Assembly: GCA_964019335.1 (NCBI GenBank)
Contig: OZ025668.1
Location: forward strand, 310,001-374,000
Reading direction: 5' to 3'
Origin: Diplonema japonicum
Taxonomy: Eukaryota; Euglenozoa; Diplonemea; Diplonemida; Diplonemidae
Length of the DNA: 64,000 nucleotides
Part shown: one piece after another, positions 1 through 10,019 of the stretch
Numbering within the stretch: position 1 is the stretch's first letter
How the letters are laid out: each line of letters opens with the position of its first letter
Made by a program: the position numbers and the translations under genes
Notes under the pieces: model-generated
Told to the model about the DNA's origin: nothing
What the model saw: only the letters and a program-made list of their open reading frames with translations
The model's database searches: none

Positions 1-1178
1 AGAAGCACAATAGGAGTGAGGTAGTATCGAGGCTCGAACAGCGGAGAAGGCACGAGAGAGGCACAGGTTGCAAGGAAGAGCGTGAGCAGCAGAACCTTGG
101 GAGTGTTAGCGAATGCTTGAAGAACCCCGAGAACCCCACCACACGACGGGACGATGAAGAGGAACCGCAACAAGGACTCTTCGTTCTGCATTTGAAGTCT
201 TTTCCAAATGTAAAACGTGAAGTGGCGGTTGTCGGCGAGAGTGAATGGGTGCGTGATGCAAAACCATTTCAAACAAACGTATGAAGCCACACCCCAACAG
301 ACAACGAAGAACAGCTTCCCTGCAGAACGGTGCTTCACGATACCGACAACTCCTTCAAAGCAGAGAAACGGAAAGAAGACCGCCACTAATGCTGTCAGAT
401 ACACCATCTGCGTCGGGTGGAACACAGCTTCATGGTTTGACTTATCGCCCAACACGATGCCCCCGTTCACATACGCGGCTGAAGCAAACCCTAAGACTAC
501 GGCAACGACACCCACACGGCGTGTGAAGAATATCTTTTTGAAAAGGCTTGCTACCTTGTCGATTTGAAACAGCTGCAGCACATCCTCCACCCCCGCATCG
601 TGGAGAATAACAGTGCAGTAGCACAGAGCAACCCACACAATGTTGGTCTGCCGCAGACTGACCGCCCAAATGGATGTTACAAGAGGTAGTAACGCGTGGT
701 TGTGGCAGAGTTGAAGCATGAGGACCAGAATTGAAAATATAGACGCAAGGTCTGTGTAGTAAAAAGCCGAGTAGAAAAAGAGAAATGGGAATGTTAGTAT
801 CTGTGCTGCTACATGAGGCTGTTGTGCGGCGATGGGTTTTTTTTTCGTTAAAACCTTTGCGACTTTTTCGCTGTTGGCGAGGCGGGAGATGGTGATCGCA
901 GTCAGTGCGTAAAACACAGTGTTCAGAGCTCGAAGAACTGGCACGTCGCGGGATTCACCGAAGCCCGCCGCCTCGCAAAGCCTTGCCCAGCCAACCCCTA
1001 CTATGTAAAGACCAGGTGGTGTTGTAATCTTTTCGTCCCACTGCGACCAGTTCCCTGCTAGGTATGATCTTGTTTGCCCAACATGAAACGGCTCATCCAT
1101 ATACGGTTCCGCAACTTCTTTATTCATTAAACCCAGCCATATTGCCGACGTGAGCACCAGTAGGTTGTTTATAAGCAT
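1..1178 (-). CDS. ALG10: ALG10/DIE2 dolichyl-phosphate-glucose alpha-1,2-glucosyltransferase, 3' end cut by window
   Basis: The enzyme adds the terminal alpha-1,2 glucose to the lipid-linked oligosaccharide in the ER lumen, the last step before transfer to protein. From ATG at 1178 the frame stays open for 392 codons to the window edge, so the stop is missing. Family landmarks are visible: EPYMDEPFHVGQ near residue 24, then WDEKITTPPGLY near residue 46, HPFTLADNRHFTFYIWKR around residue 315, and EPRYYLTPIVL at the very end. Many hydrophobic segments fit a multi-span ER protein. Animal and yeast homologues are about 470-525 residues, so some 60-100 residues lie outside the window. No intron is needed. 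The presence of ALG10 is informative about lineage, because trypanosomatids lack the glucosylation steps. Confidence 0.93.
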   Translation of the reverse strand, partial: MLINNLLVLTSAIWLGLMNKEVAEPYMDEPFHVGQTRSYLAGNWSQWDEKITTPPGLYIVGVGWARLCEAAGFGESRDVPVLRALNTVFYALTAITISRLANSEKVAKVLTKKKPIAAQQPHVAAQILTFPFLFFYSAFYYTDLASIFSILVLMLQLCHNHALLPLVTSIWAVSLRQTNIVWVALCYCTVILHDAGVEDVLQLFQIDKVASLFKKIFFTRRVGVVAVVLGFASAAYVNGGIVLGDKSNHEAVFHPTQMVYLTALVAVFFPFLCFEGVVGIVKHRSAGKLFFVVCWGVASYVCLKWFCITHPFTLADNRHFTFYIWKRLQMQNEESLLRFLFIVPSCGGVLGVLQAFANTPKVLLLTLFLATCASLVPSPLFEPRYYLTPIVL

Positions 1179-2266
1179 TTTTATCGCAATATATTTTCTT
1201 TTTTTATTTTTCGTCGTTTTTTTTTTTTTTCCTGGGAACTTGGTTTTGCAATATCAAATTAAAAAAAAAAAAACAGAAGAAAAATAGGAAAAAAAATGCT
1301 TGCACCCCCCCTTTTAAATTTCTTTTTTCACCGTCAAAAGAAAGGGGAGAAAAAAAAAAGAGAGAGGAGGATGGGAAATGGAGCTGAACCCTCTGCCAGT
1401 GTTCTGGAGAATTTTTTGAAATAGTAAAAGAAAGAAAATAAAGATTTCTCCAAGATGCGGTGAAGGTGGCTCAAGTCCTCTCTCTCCTTTTTTCTTTCTC
1501 CTTTCCTCAATACATCTGTTCATCCGGTCTCTAAAACTCAGGAAATAGAAGTAAATCAAAATTGCGGCGAAGAAAAGAGAAAAGGCGTTTCTTGGGGTCA
1601 AAGCTAGTTAATAATAGAGAGGGAAGGAAAGAGAGAGAAACAAACAATACAAAAAATAAAGGGGGAGAGGAAGAATGAAGGAAATCTCAACTTCTTTTTC
1701 TTCCCCGCCCCGTTTTTTTTATTTCGTTTGTTCTCCCTTATGTGGATCTTGCTGATCGAATTTCTTTTTGAAAACTTCCAGTAAAAACGGCAAATCATTT
1801 CAATACAGATAGCCTGAAAACTTGCCGTTTCAAAAAAAAAAAAAAAGGAAGTATTACAAAAAGACAGGATCCTTATCGAAAAGAAAAAGGGAATAAAACA
1901 AAAAGGGGAGAGAAAAAAAACAGAAAATGAGGTAGCCCTTGAGTTTCTGCTGGAGGGCAAAAATACCACATATTATGAAATTTCGAAGCGATGAAAAAAT
2001 TATAAAAAAGAAAAAGTGGGAAGGGGGGGAGGCATCAAGTGCTATTTGTTTGCCATGTTAAGTTAACATGAACAGCGAAATAGAATGCAAAGAAAAAAAA
2101 ATTAAATGATTTTTGGAAATTAGATCGTTGAACAGTTTGGTACTACAGTGGAGAAAGGTAGAAGAAGAGAAGAAAAGATGATAGGGGGCACGAACAAAAT
2201 TAAAACAAGAAAACACTCTACTCATCTTTTTCTTTCTTCTCCTTTTTCTTTTCTTGCACTCTCGAT
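1179..2266. other. AT-rich intergenic stretch, no gene seen
   Basis: About 1.1 kb of A- and T-runs with purine- or pyrimidine-biased sequence. Open frames here encode only low-complexity Lys/Phe-rich strings, with no recognisable domain and no plausible splice-joined exons. It would hold the 3' UTR of the tyrosinase gene and whatever precedes ALG10. Confidence 0.6.
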
Positions 2267-4174
2267 CTATTCAAGGGAGCCGCACGGCCTGTACAGCCTA
2301 CGGGAAGAGGGCGGGACGAACATCATGGCAATGAAAGAGTCAGGGATCTGGTCCTTGCTGGTAGAGTGTCGGCTGCATTCTTCCTTCGCAAGCTTTCTGA
2401 ACATTGCTGCCTTGTCCCCGCCGTGCTTCTCCCTCTCGGCGTCTGCAGTATTGAAGAGTGTCTCCAGCTTCTCATCGGAGAGGTAGTGGTGGTGATTCTT
2501 GTGCTTGTGCGAGTGTCCCTTCTTCTTCGCGCCCAGTACGGTCCCTTCCCTTGCTGTACTCCCTTCGTTGAGGCACGTGGAGGAGCACCCATCACCGTCA
2601 ACAGTGTTCCCGTCATCGCATTCCTCAGAACCGCCCATCCCTTGATCGTCCACCGTCCCGTCCCCGCAGCATGTCAGCTTCGGTGCAGACCCCGGCACTA
2701 CCAGGTCCCAGCTCCCGCTTGCAGGACTCCCGATAAGGTCAGCAAGGTTGTCCGTGTCGTACCTGTAGCTGTTCCCTTCCGGCAGGTCGGTGATGAGGTG
2801 CATGTCACGGATCGTGACGGGGCCGCCGAAGTACACGGGGGTCCTGACCCCGTCCACGTCAAAGGGCAGCGTGGCGTCGAGGTCCACATCGGCAAGGGGC
2901 GGCAGGTCGTCTGTGTGGGTGCTGGGCGTGTACATGGCAGGGGTGATCGAGGCCTTCGGTGTCTCGTCGTAGCCGTGGTAGTCCTGCCACAGGGCCCATA
3001 TCCTGTCCACGTTCGCGTGGTGCACGAAGAACAGCGGGTCGTCGGGGCTCAGGCCGGACCCCATGTGGCCGCTGACGAAGCGGTGCGGGGAGGCGTGTGG
3101 GCTCCCCTCGAAGGTGGGACGGAAGACCGCGAAGTCTGTGTTTGAAGTGATGATTGCCGACATGTCCATCGCCCCTGTAAAGCCCGCCCCGCCCCACTGC
3201 CTCCATAGGCACTTATCGTTCGACGCAGTCCACCCTGCTGCCACACCGTCGGTCACGCAGTAGTCAGGCCACCCACTCGTCCCCTGCAGAGTCCCGAAGG
3301 TCTTCGCACGGAAGGGGGTGCTGAACTGCTCCTCCGCGTCGTCCCTCTCCCAGTCCCAGTAGGGCACCGTCACGCACTCGAACCCAGCGATGGAGCGCAG
3401 GGCGTTCTCGTACCCAATCACGAACCAACGGTGCCAAGGGAGGAAGGCAGAGGTCCCGTGGGCGTATTTCCCGAGGTGCACGTGCATCAGTGGGAAGTCG
3501 TGGTAGTCAGAGGTCTTCTGGGTCTTGAGCGCCTGCACCGCTGCGATGTAGTGGTCCCTCTCAGCACACGAGAGCATCGACCACCCCTTCCTTACACGAG
3601 GTCCGCAAACAGTACCAGGCTCGGGGGTAGGCTCAGGGGTGGGCTCGGGTGTCGGTGCAGGGGTGGGTTCAGGGGTGGGTGCGGGAGTCGGCTCAGGTGT
3701 CGGTGCAGGAGTCGGCTCAGGTGTGGGTGCAGGGGTAGGTTCGGGAGTCGGTCCTGGTGCAGGAGTCGGCTCAGGAGTCGGTGCAGGGGTAGGTTCAGGA
3801 GTGGGTGCGGGGGTCGGTTCGGGAGTCGGCTCAGGCGTTGGTTCGGGAGTAGGGGAGGGAGTGGGTTCAGCTGTGGGCTCGGGGGTGGGGGCGGGAGTGG
3901 GTGCAGGTGTGGGTACAGGAGTGAGCGCAGAAGGGACATCAGTCTCGTCATACCCGCCGCCGCACGTGCAACACGCCTCGTCTGCAACCCACTCGTTCCT
4001 ATACGAGCTCCCCAACCACCAACACCTCCAAGAGCTCGCTCCGTACCAATCACAGGTTCGAGTCGATCCCCTGCTGTCATGCCACACCGTCTCGTCAGAG
4101 AGCGTCTTGTCGACACAGGCACCATCTGCAGCTAGCAGGGAGCCCAGCAAAAGCCCGGCAAGCAAGATCTTCAT
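2267..4174 (-). CDS. Secreted tyrosinase (type 3 copper enzyme) with Pro/Thr linker and Cys-rich tail
   Basis: A 635-residue protein starting with a clear signal peptide (residues 1-19). A small Cys-rich module follows (about 20-72), then a PTPEPTPA-type linker (about 86-187) and the tyrosinase core (about 195-480). Copper-A ligands are likely His231 or His233, His239 and His248 (in FLPWHRW). Copper-B ligands are likely His360, His364 and a His in [12 protein letters not shown] near 385. Near residue 515 is an ECDDGN-type Cys motif as in DUF4215 repeats of bacterial and protist surface proteins, followed by a His/Lys-rich tail. Family members oxidise phenols or catechols to quinones. The signal peptide and linker indicate export or cell-surface location. 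No intron. The linker is highly repetitive in DNA and may vary in length between strains. Confidence 0.92.
   Translation of the reverse strand: MKILLAGLLLGSLLAADGACVDKTLSDETVWHDSRGSTRTCDWYGASSWRCWWLGSSYRNEWVADEACCTCGGGYDETDVPSALTPVPTPAPTPAPTPEPTAEPTPSPTPEPTPEPTPEPTPAPTPEPTPAPTPEPTPAPGPTPEPTPAPTPEPTPAPTPEPTPAPTPEPTPAPTPEPTPEPTPEPGTVCGPRVRKGWSMLSCAERDHYIAAVQALKTQKTSDYHDFPLMHVHLGKYAHGTSAFLPWHRWFVIGYENALRSIAGFECVTVPYWDWERDDAEEQFSTPFRAKTFGTLQGTSGWPDYCVTDGVAAGWTASNDKCLWRQWGGAGFTGAMDMSAIITSNTDFAVFRPTFEGSPHASPHRFVSGHMGSGLSPDDPLFFVHHANVDRIWALWQDYHGYDETPKASITPAMYTPSTHTDDLPPLADVDLDATLPFDVDGVRTPVYFGGPVTIRDMHLITDLPEGNSYRYDTDNLADLIGSPASGSWDLVVPGSAPKLTCCGDGTVDDQGMGGSEECDDGNTVDGDGCSSTCLNEGSTAREGTVLGAKKKGHSHKHKNHHHYLSDEKLETLFNTADAEREKHGGDKAAMFRKLAKEECSRHSTSKDQIPDSFIAMMFVPPSSRRLYRPCGSLE
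3614..3919 (-). repeat. In-frame minisatellite coding the Pro/Thr/Glu/Ala linker of the tyrosinase
   Basis: Degenerate repeats of 12-24 nt (units reading PTPEPTPA) run for about 300 nt inside the tyrosinase gene. The opposite strand reads as a long Gly/Val/Ser open frame, which is a by-product of the repeat. Such linkers usually act as rigid, often O-glycosylated spacers between a surface-binding module and a catalytic domain; that role is inferred. Confidence 0.85.
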
Positions 4175-4496
4175 TTCAGCTATTTCTTTTTTTTAACCTG
4201 TGATATATGAGATCGTGCGAAATTAAACTGAAATAAATGAGTCCTTCGCGTTATGTTTTAATACCTTCCCCCCTCCTCTCCCCTCCCCTCCCCGTTCTTA
4301 CTTGTAACTTCCATTTCAAAGAAAATCGTTTTTTTTTTATTGGGTATTTTACGTCAAAAGCTTTTTGAAACGAGAGAAAAATATCTGTATAACAAAAGCA
4401 CAAGAAAAACGTGAGAACAAAGACGTTACATAAAAAAAAGAGAAAGAAAAAAAAAAAGGGCATTTTGAAAAGAAAGAGGAAAAAAAAAGAGTGTCT
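4175..4496. other. Short intergenic gap, A/T and pyrimidine tracts
   Basis: About 320 nt between the phosphohexomutase stop and the tyrosinase start. It contains a C/T-rich block near 4265-4295 and A-runs near 4430-4485. I see no gene. Confidence 0.6.
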
Positions 4497-6319
4497 TTAT
4501 AGCTTCGCTTGTCCTTTGAGACCATTCCTTTCAGGCTGGAACCATTCAGAGATAACCAACTTGATCAGACTTGCAAGCTCCTTCTCAGCATCTTCTTTTG
4601 AAGTGGTGCTAATGAGCTCGGAGTAGTACCTTATAATTTTATTTTCTTCCCCTATTTTCCACATACTTGATCTTTGGCTCAGTTCCCGAAGTACGCATAG
4701 TGACAGTGGCGGAGTTCTTGAAGAAGAAGGTTAGCATGTATGACGAAGACCTTTTGGTGTGTTTTTTATTTATTTTTTCATGTTTCCTTTACATACCCTA
4801 CATCAACATCCTCCACGTCTGCAAGCTCATACCCACCAAGCACCTTGGGGTATTTCCTACCGTTCTTATTGATGGTGTCCTTTGCAGGGAAGTTCCTCAA
4901 ACGCTTGAAGATGGAGTGCGTGACGTCAGGGTCGTAGCTCAAAAAGTACGAGTTCTCATTGACGTGCCAGCCGTAGCAAGAGTAAAGGAACGAAAGGTAC
5001 TTCTCGAAAGTGTTATTGTTATTATACAGAGTCACCGCCATATCAGCCAGCAGCGCAGCGGTACTAACGCCGTCCTTGTCGAAGATGTTGGTGGCACCTG
5101 GCATGTATCCAATAGCCTCCTCGAACCCAAACAGAACTGTGTATCCTTCAGACTGCAGATCTTTCGCTTTGTTCCCAATCCACTTGAAGCCGGTCAGAGT
5201 GGATGCGAAATTAAAACCTTCGCGAGCTGCCATCGAGGCAAGGAACCTGGACGACACCCTGCTGGCTAGCATGTAGCATGACGAGGGCTTGGCATGGGAG
5301 GGCTTGTGCTTCCAACACCATGCACCTAGAAGCGCGCCAAGTTCATTCCCAGAAAACACTTTCCACGTCCCGTCCGGCCGTCTCTCAGCAAGCGCCAGAC
5401 GGTCAGCATCAGGATCGTTCGCCAGCACCACTGGTAAGTTGTTGTCCTCCGCAACCTTCATCACTTCGTTTAAAACATTCGGCTCCTCAGGGTTCGGGAA
5501 CGGTGCGGTGGGGAAGGCTGGGTCCGGGTACCCTTGCGACTCGGGGACAAGGGGAGCAGGAAGCCCGAACATCCTGAAGGCCATCTCCACCATCTGCCGT
5601 CCCACACCGTGAACAGGAGTGTAAGCGAAGAGGTTCTTACTCATCGAGTTTGCTATTCTGTTCCTGCAGAGTGTCTTAACGTTATTGAGGTACCCCGACT
5701 GCAGCTCCATGAGGGGGTCGATGACAGGTGGCACCGTGTCCCACACGCCGTCCCATGGGCGGAGGTTGGAGAGGATCGACGCCTCAATGCCTGCATCGTG
5801 AGGAGGAATGATCTGGACACCATTCGACCAGTACACCTTGTAGCCGTTGTCGTCCTTCGGGTTATGGGATGCGGTGATCATGACACCGACGTCTGCTTTG
5901 AGAGTTGTGACACCGAACGGGACCATCGGAGTGGGGACGATCGAGGAGTACAAGTAGCAAGACCCGCCTGCTAAATGACAGGCAGTGGCGACGAGCTTCG
6001 CCCATTTGTCTGAGTTGTACCTAGCGTCGTAGCCCACCACCACAGTGATGTCTCGCTTCCCTGTCTTCTCCTGCACGTACTTCACGAGCCCCTGCGAAGT
6101 CTGCACGATCGTTACATCGTTCATCCCGTTCCACCCCGGTGCGATCCTTCCCCGCAACCCCGCCGTTCCGAACTTCAACCTCTTCGAAAACATTTCTTGC
6201 AGCTTCCTCTCATCCCCCTCCCGCAGCGCTACTTCCACCGCTCGCCGTGTCGACTGGTTTCTGTCAATCTCCAGCCATTTCCCCGCCTCAGTCTTTAACG
6301 CGTCCATATCCATGCCCAT
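4497..6319 (-). CDS. PGM2-type alpha-D-phosphohexomutase (phosphoglucomutase/phosphopentomutase), three exons
   Basis: Exons on the minus strand: 6319-4797, 4750-4667 and 4629-4497, giving 579 residues. The unspliced frame stops after GYVKET. Removing GTATGT...AAAAG (4751-4796, 46 nt) and GTATGT...ATAAG (4630-4666, 37 nt) restores the family C-terminus, including the phosphate-binding loop RTSGTEPKIKYYSEL. Other landmarks: catalytic serine Ser151 in TASHNPKDDNGY, the metal loop DPDADR at 302-307, and the sugar-binding loop FGFEEAIGYM near 398-406. The N-terminal GTAGLRG motif and overall pattern match PGM2/PGM2L1 rather than classic PGM1. The enzyme interconverts sugar 1- and 6-phosphates (or ribose 1- and 5-phosphate) in the cytosol. 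The exact substrate cannot be read from sequence. Confidence 0.93.
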
Positions 6320-6422
6320 GCCTGAAGGCGTTAATATTCTGTTAAATTATTTGGGGAGGTATTTATTTTCATCTTTTCTTTTTTTTTTTCTTTTTGTTTT
6401 GTCTTTTTTTTTTTTACCACCT

Positions 6423-7439
6423 CTAATTTTTCAGCTGATGAGGGATGGAAACCCCTTTCTTAAGATACCAGCAGTCGGTGGTGCTGTTGCTGACGAGTTT
6501 TCCCGGACGGAGGAAGGGCCGTCCCGAAGGGGAACAGAGTTGGGTTTGGTAGGTATGTCGCCCTGCAGACCTGGTGCCGACGATGAGGTCGTGCTGGGCA
6601 TGGGGTTTGGGTAGGCGCTCTAGAGGAGTGCCCTTGCAGAGCTTGCGAGGGAGGAAGGATTGATGCTTGGCGGCGTGGGGACTGGCAACCACGTCACCGA
6701 GGAGGGTACTGACGTCGATATTGCTGGGTTTTTTAGAGTTGGTCCGTAGACGGTGCCGCTTCAGCTTGTAGGGGAGCTGCGACCTCCTGTGCATGTACTC
6801 TTCCCTCGCCTGGAACTCCGCATTGTCAGAAACTTCTAAAGGCTCCATGTCGAGTGTGCCATCTTTGATGATCCCGACGAACTCCTTCAAACCTTTCTGT
6901 TCCAATTGTTTTCCATACACACCCCGTACATGACACATCCAAGGACACCGCATGGCTTCTCCCCAAAACCGAACATCGCCTTCACGATACAAAGGCGGCA
7001 GCCCAAGGATGTATAACCCTGTGTTGAGTGCTTCTTTTTTAGCATGATCGTTGTCAGAGGGTGTGGGTTCGCCTCGGGCAATACGGCCGTTTGGGCCGGA
7101 CCCGAGACGTGCGCCACCGAACTTCCCCCATTTGTATATGCTGGTTAATGTAGTTTGTTTGACTGCCTTGGCGATCCATCGTACGGCCAAGGTGTACTTT
7201 CGCATTAAGACGCAGATTATTGCCATGTAGTACATCCCCTGCACACAGCTCGGTGTCGCTTCGTGCATTTTTGTAAACAGGTCTTCTGCCTCCCAAAACA
7301 ACTTTCGAGACAGGGCTGTGAACGCCTTTTCTTTATCATGTGTGAACTCCTCTTGGTACCGTGCCAGTGCAGCGTCAACATCGATGGGCCTGCCTTCGTC
7401 GAAATCATCGTGTACACACCGCCCTTGTTCGTCATGCAT
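6423..7439 (-). CDS. Unknown basic protein with TPR-like helical N-terminus
   Basis: I do not recognise the family. The 338-residue frame starts at the first ATG (7439), just downstream of a poly-A tract. Residues about 20-85 look helical and TPR-like, with regular Ala, Leu and Trp spacing around AEDLFTKMHEATPSCVQGM and YTLAVRWIAKAVKQ. The middle contains a Trp/Cys-rich patch (FWGEAMRCPWMCHVRGVYG). The last 110 residues are Lys/Arg-rich and probably disordered. Composition and codon use match the neighbours, so it is likely a real gene. It lies between the mutase and the SUMO protease in the same direction. Confidence 0.7.
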   Translation of the reverse strand: MHDEQGRCVHDDFDEGRPIDVDAALARYQEEFTHDKEKAFTALSRKLFWEAEDLFTKMHEATPSCVQGMYYMAIICVLMRKYTLAVRWIAKAVKQTTLTSIYKWGKFGGARLGSGPNGRIARGEPTPSDNDHAKKEALNTGLYILGLPPLYREGDVRFWGEAMRCPWMCHVRGVYGKQLEQKGLKEFVGIIKDGTLDMEPLEVSDNAEFQAREEYMHRRSQLPYKLKRHRLRTNSKKPSNIDVSTLLGDVVASPHAAKHQSFLPRKLCKGTPLERLPKPHAQHDLIVGTRSAGRHTYQTQLCSPSGRPFLRPGKLVSNSTTDCWYLKKGVSIPHQLKN

Positions 7440-7560
7440 TCCTCGCACCTTCTGTTTTTTTTTTTTTTTTTTTTTTTCTTCTTTTTTTATGTAGAGAGAA
7501 AAAATGGAAGGAACTGCAAAAAAGAGAGAGAAAAAAAAAAAAGAAAACGATGAACACTTC

Positions 7561-7591
<31 letters not shown>

Positions 7592-7592
7592 T

Positions 7593-8501
7593 TCAGCAAG
7601 TTACCATTCCCTGCAACAGCTGATGAGCTATCTTCACACGCAAGTAAGGAATGTCTTCTTGAGAGAACTCAAAATCGGTGGCCCCTTTTGTGAGCTCGTT
7701 GCAATATTGACATATGAAAACACCGCAATCGTTTTGATTAGTTTGCTGCGGGATGGAAGGCCCTGGGGTATAGAAAGTGAAGTCGGAGAAAGAACGCCTG
7801 GCATGCTTACGGTGGATGTACTCCTCTTGAAGCCATGAAACAATGAGGTCGAGAAGTGCGGGCTCTGTGGAGCCGATGGAGTCGTACGAGCTGATTGTTT
7901 TCTGCTTAAAATCAACCACTGCGAGGGCCCAGTGGCGGCCCACGTTGAGGGGGAAGAGCAGGATATCGAACGAGAAGACATCGATCTTTCTGGTCCATCT
8001 CTTCACTGCGTTGTAGTCGCACTGGGAGCTGATGAGTTTGGTGAAGAAGTGTGTACCTAAGTTGTAGCATTTCGGGTACTCGGCAACATGTTTCGAGCGT
8101 TCTACTAAGAGAAGTAGATAGTTGTTTACAACAACGTCGTTTAGCCATTTCTTGCCGTGCAGGGTGTCCAAGTCCCCCCGTGTCATTACTGGTGTCGTGC
8201 CTTCGATTTTTTCACTATATCGTGAATCGTCCACCCCCCACCCCGCCGTCTCCAGAACCTCAAGGTCCTCTTCCAGGACCGGCATTCCGTTGATGATCTG
8301 CTGCGTTCCGTACATTTTCCCCAGCTCGTATGTCATTCCCTCCAGTTGGCTTTTCAATGTGGGCAGCCGTCCGTTCACCGCCCTGCGGATGACGGTCATC
8401 AAGACAGCTTTCTCCAGCTCTTTCAGCATGCAGCGTTTCTTAACAATCCGGTAGGTGTCTTCCAGTAGCAGGCCTTCGAGGAGGCCGCGGTCTCGTTTCA
8501 T
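7593..8501 (-). CDS. Ulp1/SENP-family cysteine protease (SUMO or related deconjugase)
   Basis: A 302-residue protein with a C48 peptidase domain over residues about 105-300. The catalytic set is complete: His190 in GRHWALAVVD, Asp207 in SSYDSIG, Gln253 in PQQTNQNDCG, and nucleophile Cys259. The entry motif KKWLNDVVVNNYL (117-129) corresponds to the substrate-tail groove that in the family begins WLND. Enzymes of this type process SUMO precursors or remove SUMO (sometimes NEDD8) from targets, often at the nuclear envelope. The N-terminal 100 residues are helical and lack a known targeting domain. No intron is required. Start at 8501 is the first ATG after a GA-rich leader. Confidence 0.93.
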   Translation of the reverse strand: MKRDRGLLEGLLLEDTYRIVKKRCMLKELEKAVLMTVIRRAVNGRLPTLKSQLEGMTYELGKMYGTQQIINGMPVLEEDLEVLETAGWGVDDSRYSEKIEGTTPVMTRGDLDTLHGKKWLNDVVVNNYLLLLVERSKHVAEYPKCYNLGTHFFTKLISSQCDYNAVKRWTRKIDVFSFDILLFPLNVGRHWALAVVDFKQKTISSYDSIGSTEPALLDLIVSWLQEEYIHRKHARRSFSDFTFYTPGPSIPQQTNQNDCGVFICQYCNELTKGATDFEFSQEDIPYLRVKIAHQLLQGMVTC

Positions 8502-8581
8502 TTCCCCCCCTTCCTCGAAAGGGAAAAAAAAAAAAAAAAGAAAAAAAAAAAAAGAGACAAAAAAAAAAAAAAAAGAAAAGA

Positions 8582-8615
8582 AAATGCAGGAGTTGAAGGA
8601 GGTCTTTGTGAGACC

Positions 8616-8616
<1 letters not shown>
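8582..8616 (-). mobile_element. Small fragment of a LINE-like 3' untranslated region
   Basis: The plus-strand motif GAGTTGAAGGAGGTCTTTGTG here matches the segment just beyond the stop codon of the LINE-like frame at 45.9 kb (GAGTTAAAGGAAGTCTTTGTG near 45904). It also resembles GAGTTAAAGGAGG near 41679. It sits against a 35-nt A-run, so it looks like a severely truncated insertion. Confidence 0.5.

Positions 8617-8617
<1 letters not shown>

Positions 8618-8652
<35 letters not shown>
8618..8652. repeat. 35-nt A homopolymer
   Basis: One of the longest uninterrupted A-runs in the window, in the 8502-8844 gap upstream of the SUMO protease gene. The gap also holds several shorter A-runs (8524-8576) and otherwise nothing I can identify. 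Confidence 0.95.
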
Positions 8653-8655
<3 letters not shown>

Positions 8656-8844
8656 AAGAAAAATAAAGTAGTTTCAGTGGTAATTTCACTGTTCAACGAA
8701 ATTCAAATAGTCGGCCAGCATTCTGTGCTGTTTGGGATGGCATGGAGCAAGGTCAGCATCATGGTGACATCATACTCCTTTCTACGTAATACAAAACAGA
8801 CAAAAATAATAAAAAAGAAAAAAAAAAAAAAAACTGCAACTATT

Positions 8845-9933
8845 TTATTTCTTCTTCCTCCCGGTCACTGAGAGTAAAACTCCTGCGATCAGCGACCCCA
8901 GCCCTCCCAGTAACAACAGCGGTGTGAAATCGGCTTGGCTGCAAAACCGATCATCCCCTTCCATGTCCTCAGGTCGGAAAATTGGCTTATCCGGGACAGG
9001 CTGAAGCGACCGTGTCGAATCCCCTCGACAAAACCGTGGAACATCCCAAGTAGGACCCAGACGGAACATGGCAGGAGCAGAGCCCTCGAGAGCCGCGAGC
9101 TGGGTTAGATGGAGCCCGATAGATTTGTACCTTGGGAGCTCTTCGCCCAGCTGGTACATGTCGGCTAACGCGAGAAGAGATGATGCATCCTTCAAGACAA
9201 GGGCACCATAAGACAGCCATAAGTATTTCTCTGGGAGAGAAATTCTACTATCCGCACACAGTGCATGCACGGCAGGGGGGTAGTTCATGAATACTACTGC
9301 GACGCCGAGCTTCCGTTTATACTCACCCATCGAAGTGGAGCTGATTGCATTGCTAGTTAGTTCGTCGGGAGGCATTCCGACTTCCTCGGGAAGTGGGTAG
9401 AAGTACTCGCGTTTTGGTGGAAAGCTGCCAAGATCCTTGACTATCCGGGTCATCACCGCTTCGTGAAACTTCATCAGCTTGTCAACTGTCGCCAGTTCGC
9501 CGTTCCCAAATTCCTGTCGCATCTTGAGTAAGTTAGCACCGCTTGATTGCAACAAAGGTGGCTCCTTGAACTCTTCCGCTGCCAGTTTATCCAGTTCTTT
9601 TATTGTCACCAACACCCCTTCTTCCTCTTCAGAGACGGTTTTCCGCACCAAGTATTTCCATTCTCGTTTCTCCGCTTTTTTCATCGTCACAATTATCACT
9701 GGACCCGCGCCGTTGTCTCCTACTACCATTTCAGCCGTAACTACGGTACCGTTCAGTTTAATCTCTGTCTTGTCGATGACCACTCGTGACTGTCCTTGTT
9801 CGTCGCACTTCTCTAATGTGACTTTTAAATCTTCAGCGCGTCTGCCTTTTGGAAGGCAGGTATCAAGTGTGATCACCACTTGTTCTGCAGTTTGATCCCA
9901 TTCGTATGTTACAGTGTCAGATAGGCTGGGCAT
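8845..9933 (-). CDS. CS-domain (p23/NudC-like) protein with C-terminal membrane anchor
   Basis: A 362-residue protein. Residues about 8-100 form a CS/p23-like beta-sandwich: it opens VTYEWDQTAEQVVITLDTCL and closes near REWKYLV, the position of the usual terminal W-x-x-L strand. Residues about 215-300 contain short Sel1-like helical repeats (LLALADMYQLGE, LTQLAALEGSAPAMFRLG). The last 27 residues are a single hydrophobic span (LLLLGGLGSLIAGVLL) followed by a short basic end, which fits a tail-anchored ER or mitochondrial outer-membrane protein facing the cytosol. CS domains usually dock Hsp90 or act as co-chaperones. A membrane-tethered co-chaperone role is an inference. Confidence 0.82.
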   Translation of the reverse strand: MPSLSDTVTYEWDQTAEQVVITLDTCLPKGRRAEDLKVTLEKCDEQGQSRVVIDKTEIKLNGTVVTAEMVVGDNGAGPVIIVTMKKAEKREWKYLVRKTVSEEEEGVLVTIKELDKLAAEEFKEPPLLQSSGANLLKMRQEFGNGELATVDKLMKFHEAVMTRIVKDLGSFPPKREYFYPLPEEVGMPPDELTSNAISSTSMGEYKRKLGVAVVFMNYPPAVHALCADSRISLPEKYLWLSYGALVLKDASSLLALADMYQLGEELPRYKSIGLHLTQLAALEGSAPAMFRLGPTWDVPRFCRGDSTRSLQPVPDKPIFRPEDMEGDDRFCSQADFTPLLLLGGLGSLIAGVLLSVTGRKKK

Positions 9934-10019
9934 TTTTCTTTTGTTTGTTTTCTTTTTCTTGTTTTGTTTTTATCTTTCGTTGCAAAGGCTGTCAAGGGGG
10001 AAAATTTATTTTTTTACTT

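Noticed and set aside
1314-1969. Minus-strand frames of 95-121 codons downstream of ALG10
   Set aside because: Phe/Ser/Lys-rich translations of pyrimidine or purine tracts without any domain or plausible start context.
3639-4196. Long plus-strand frame rich in Gly/Val/Ser opposite the tyrosinase linker
   Set aside because: It is the complement of the coding Pro/Thr/Glu repeat; the minus strand has clear copper-site motifs and a signal peptide.
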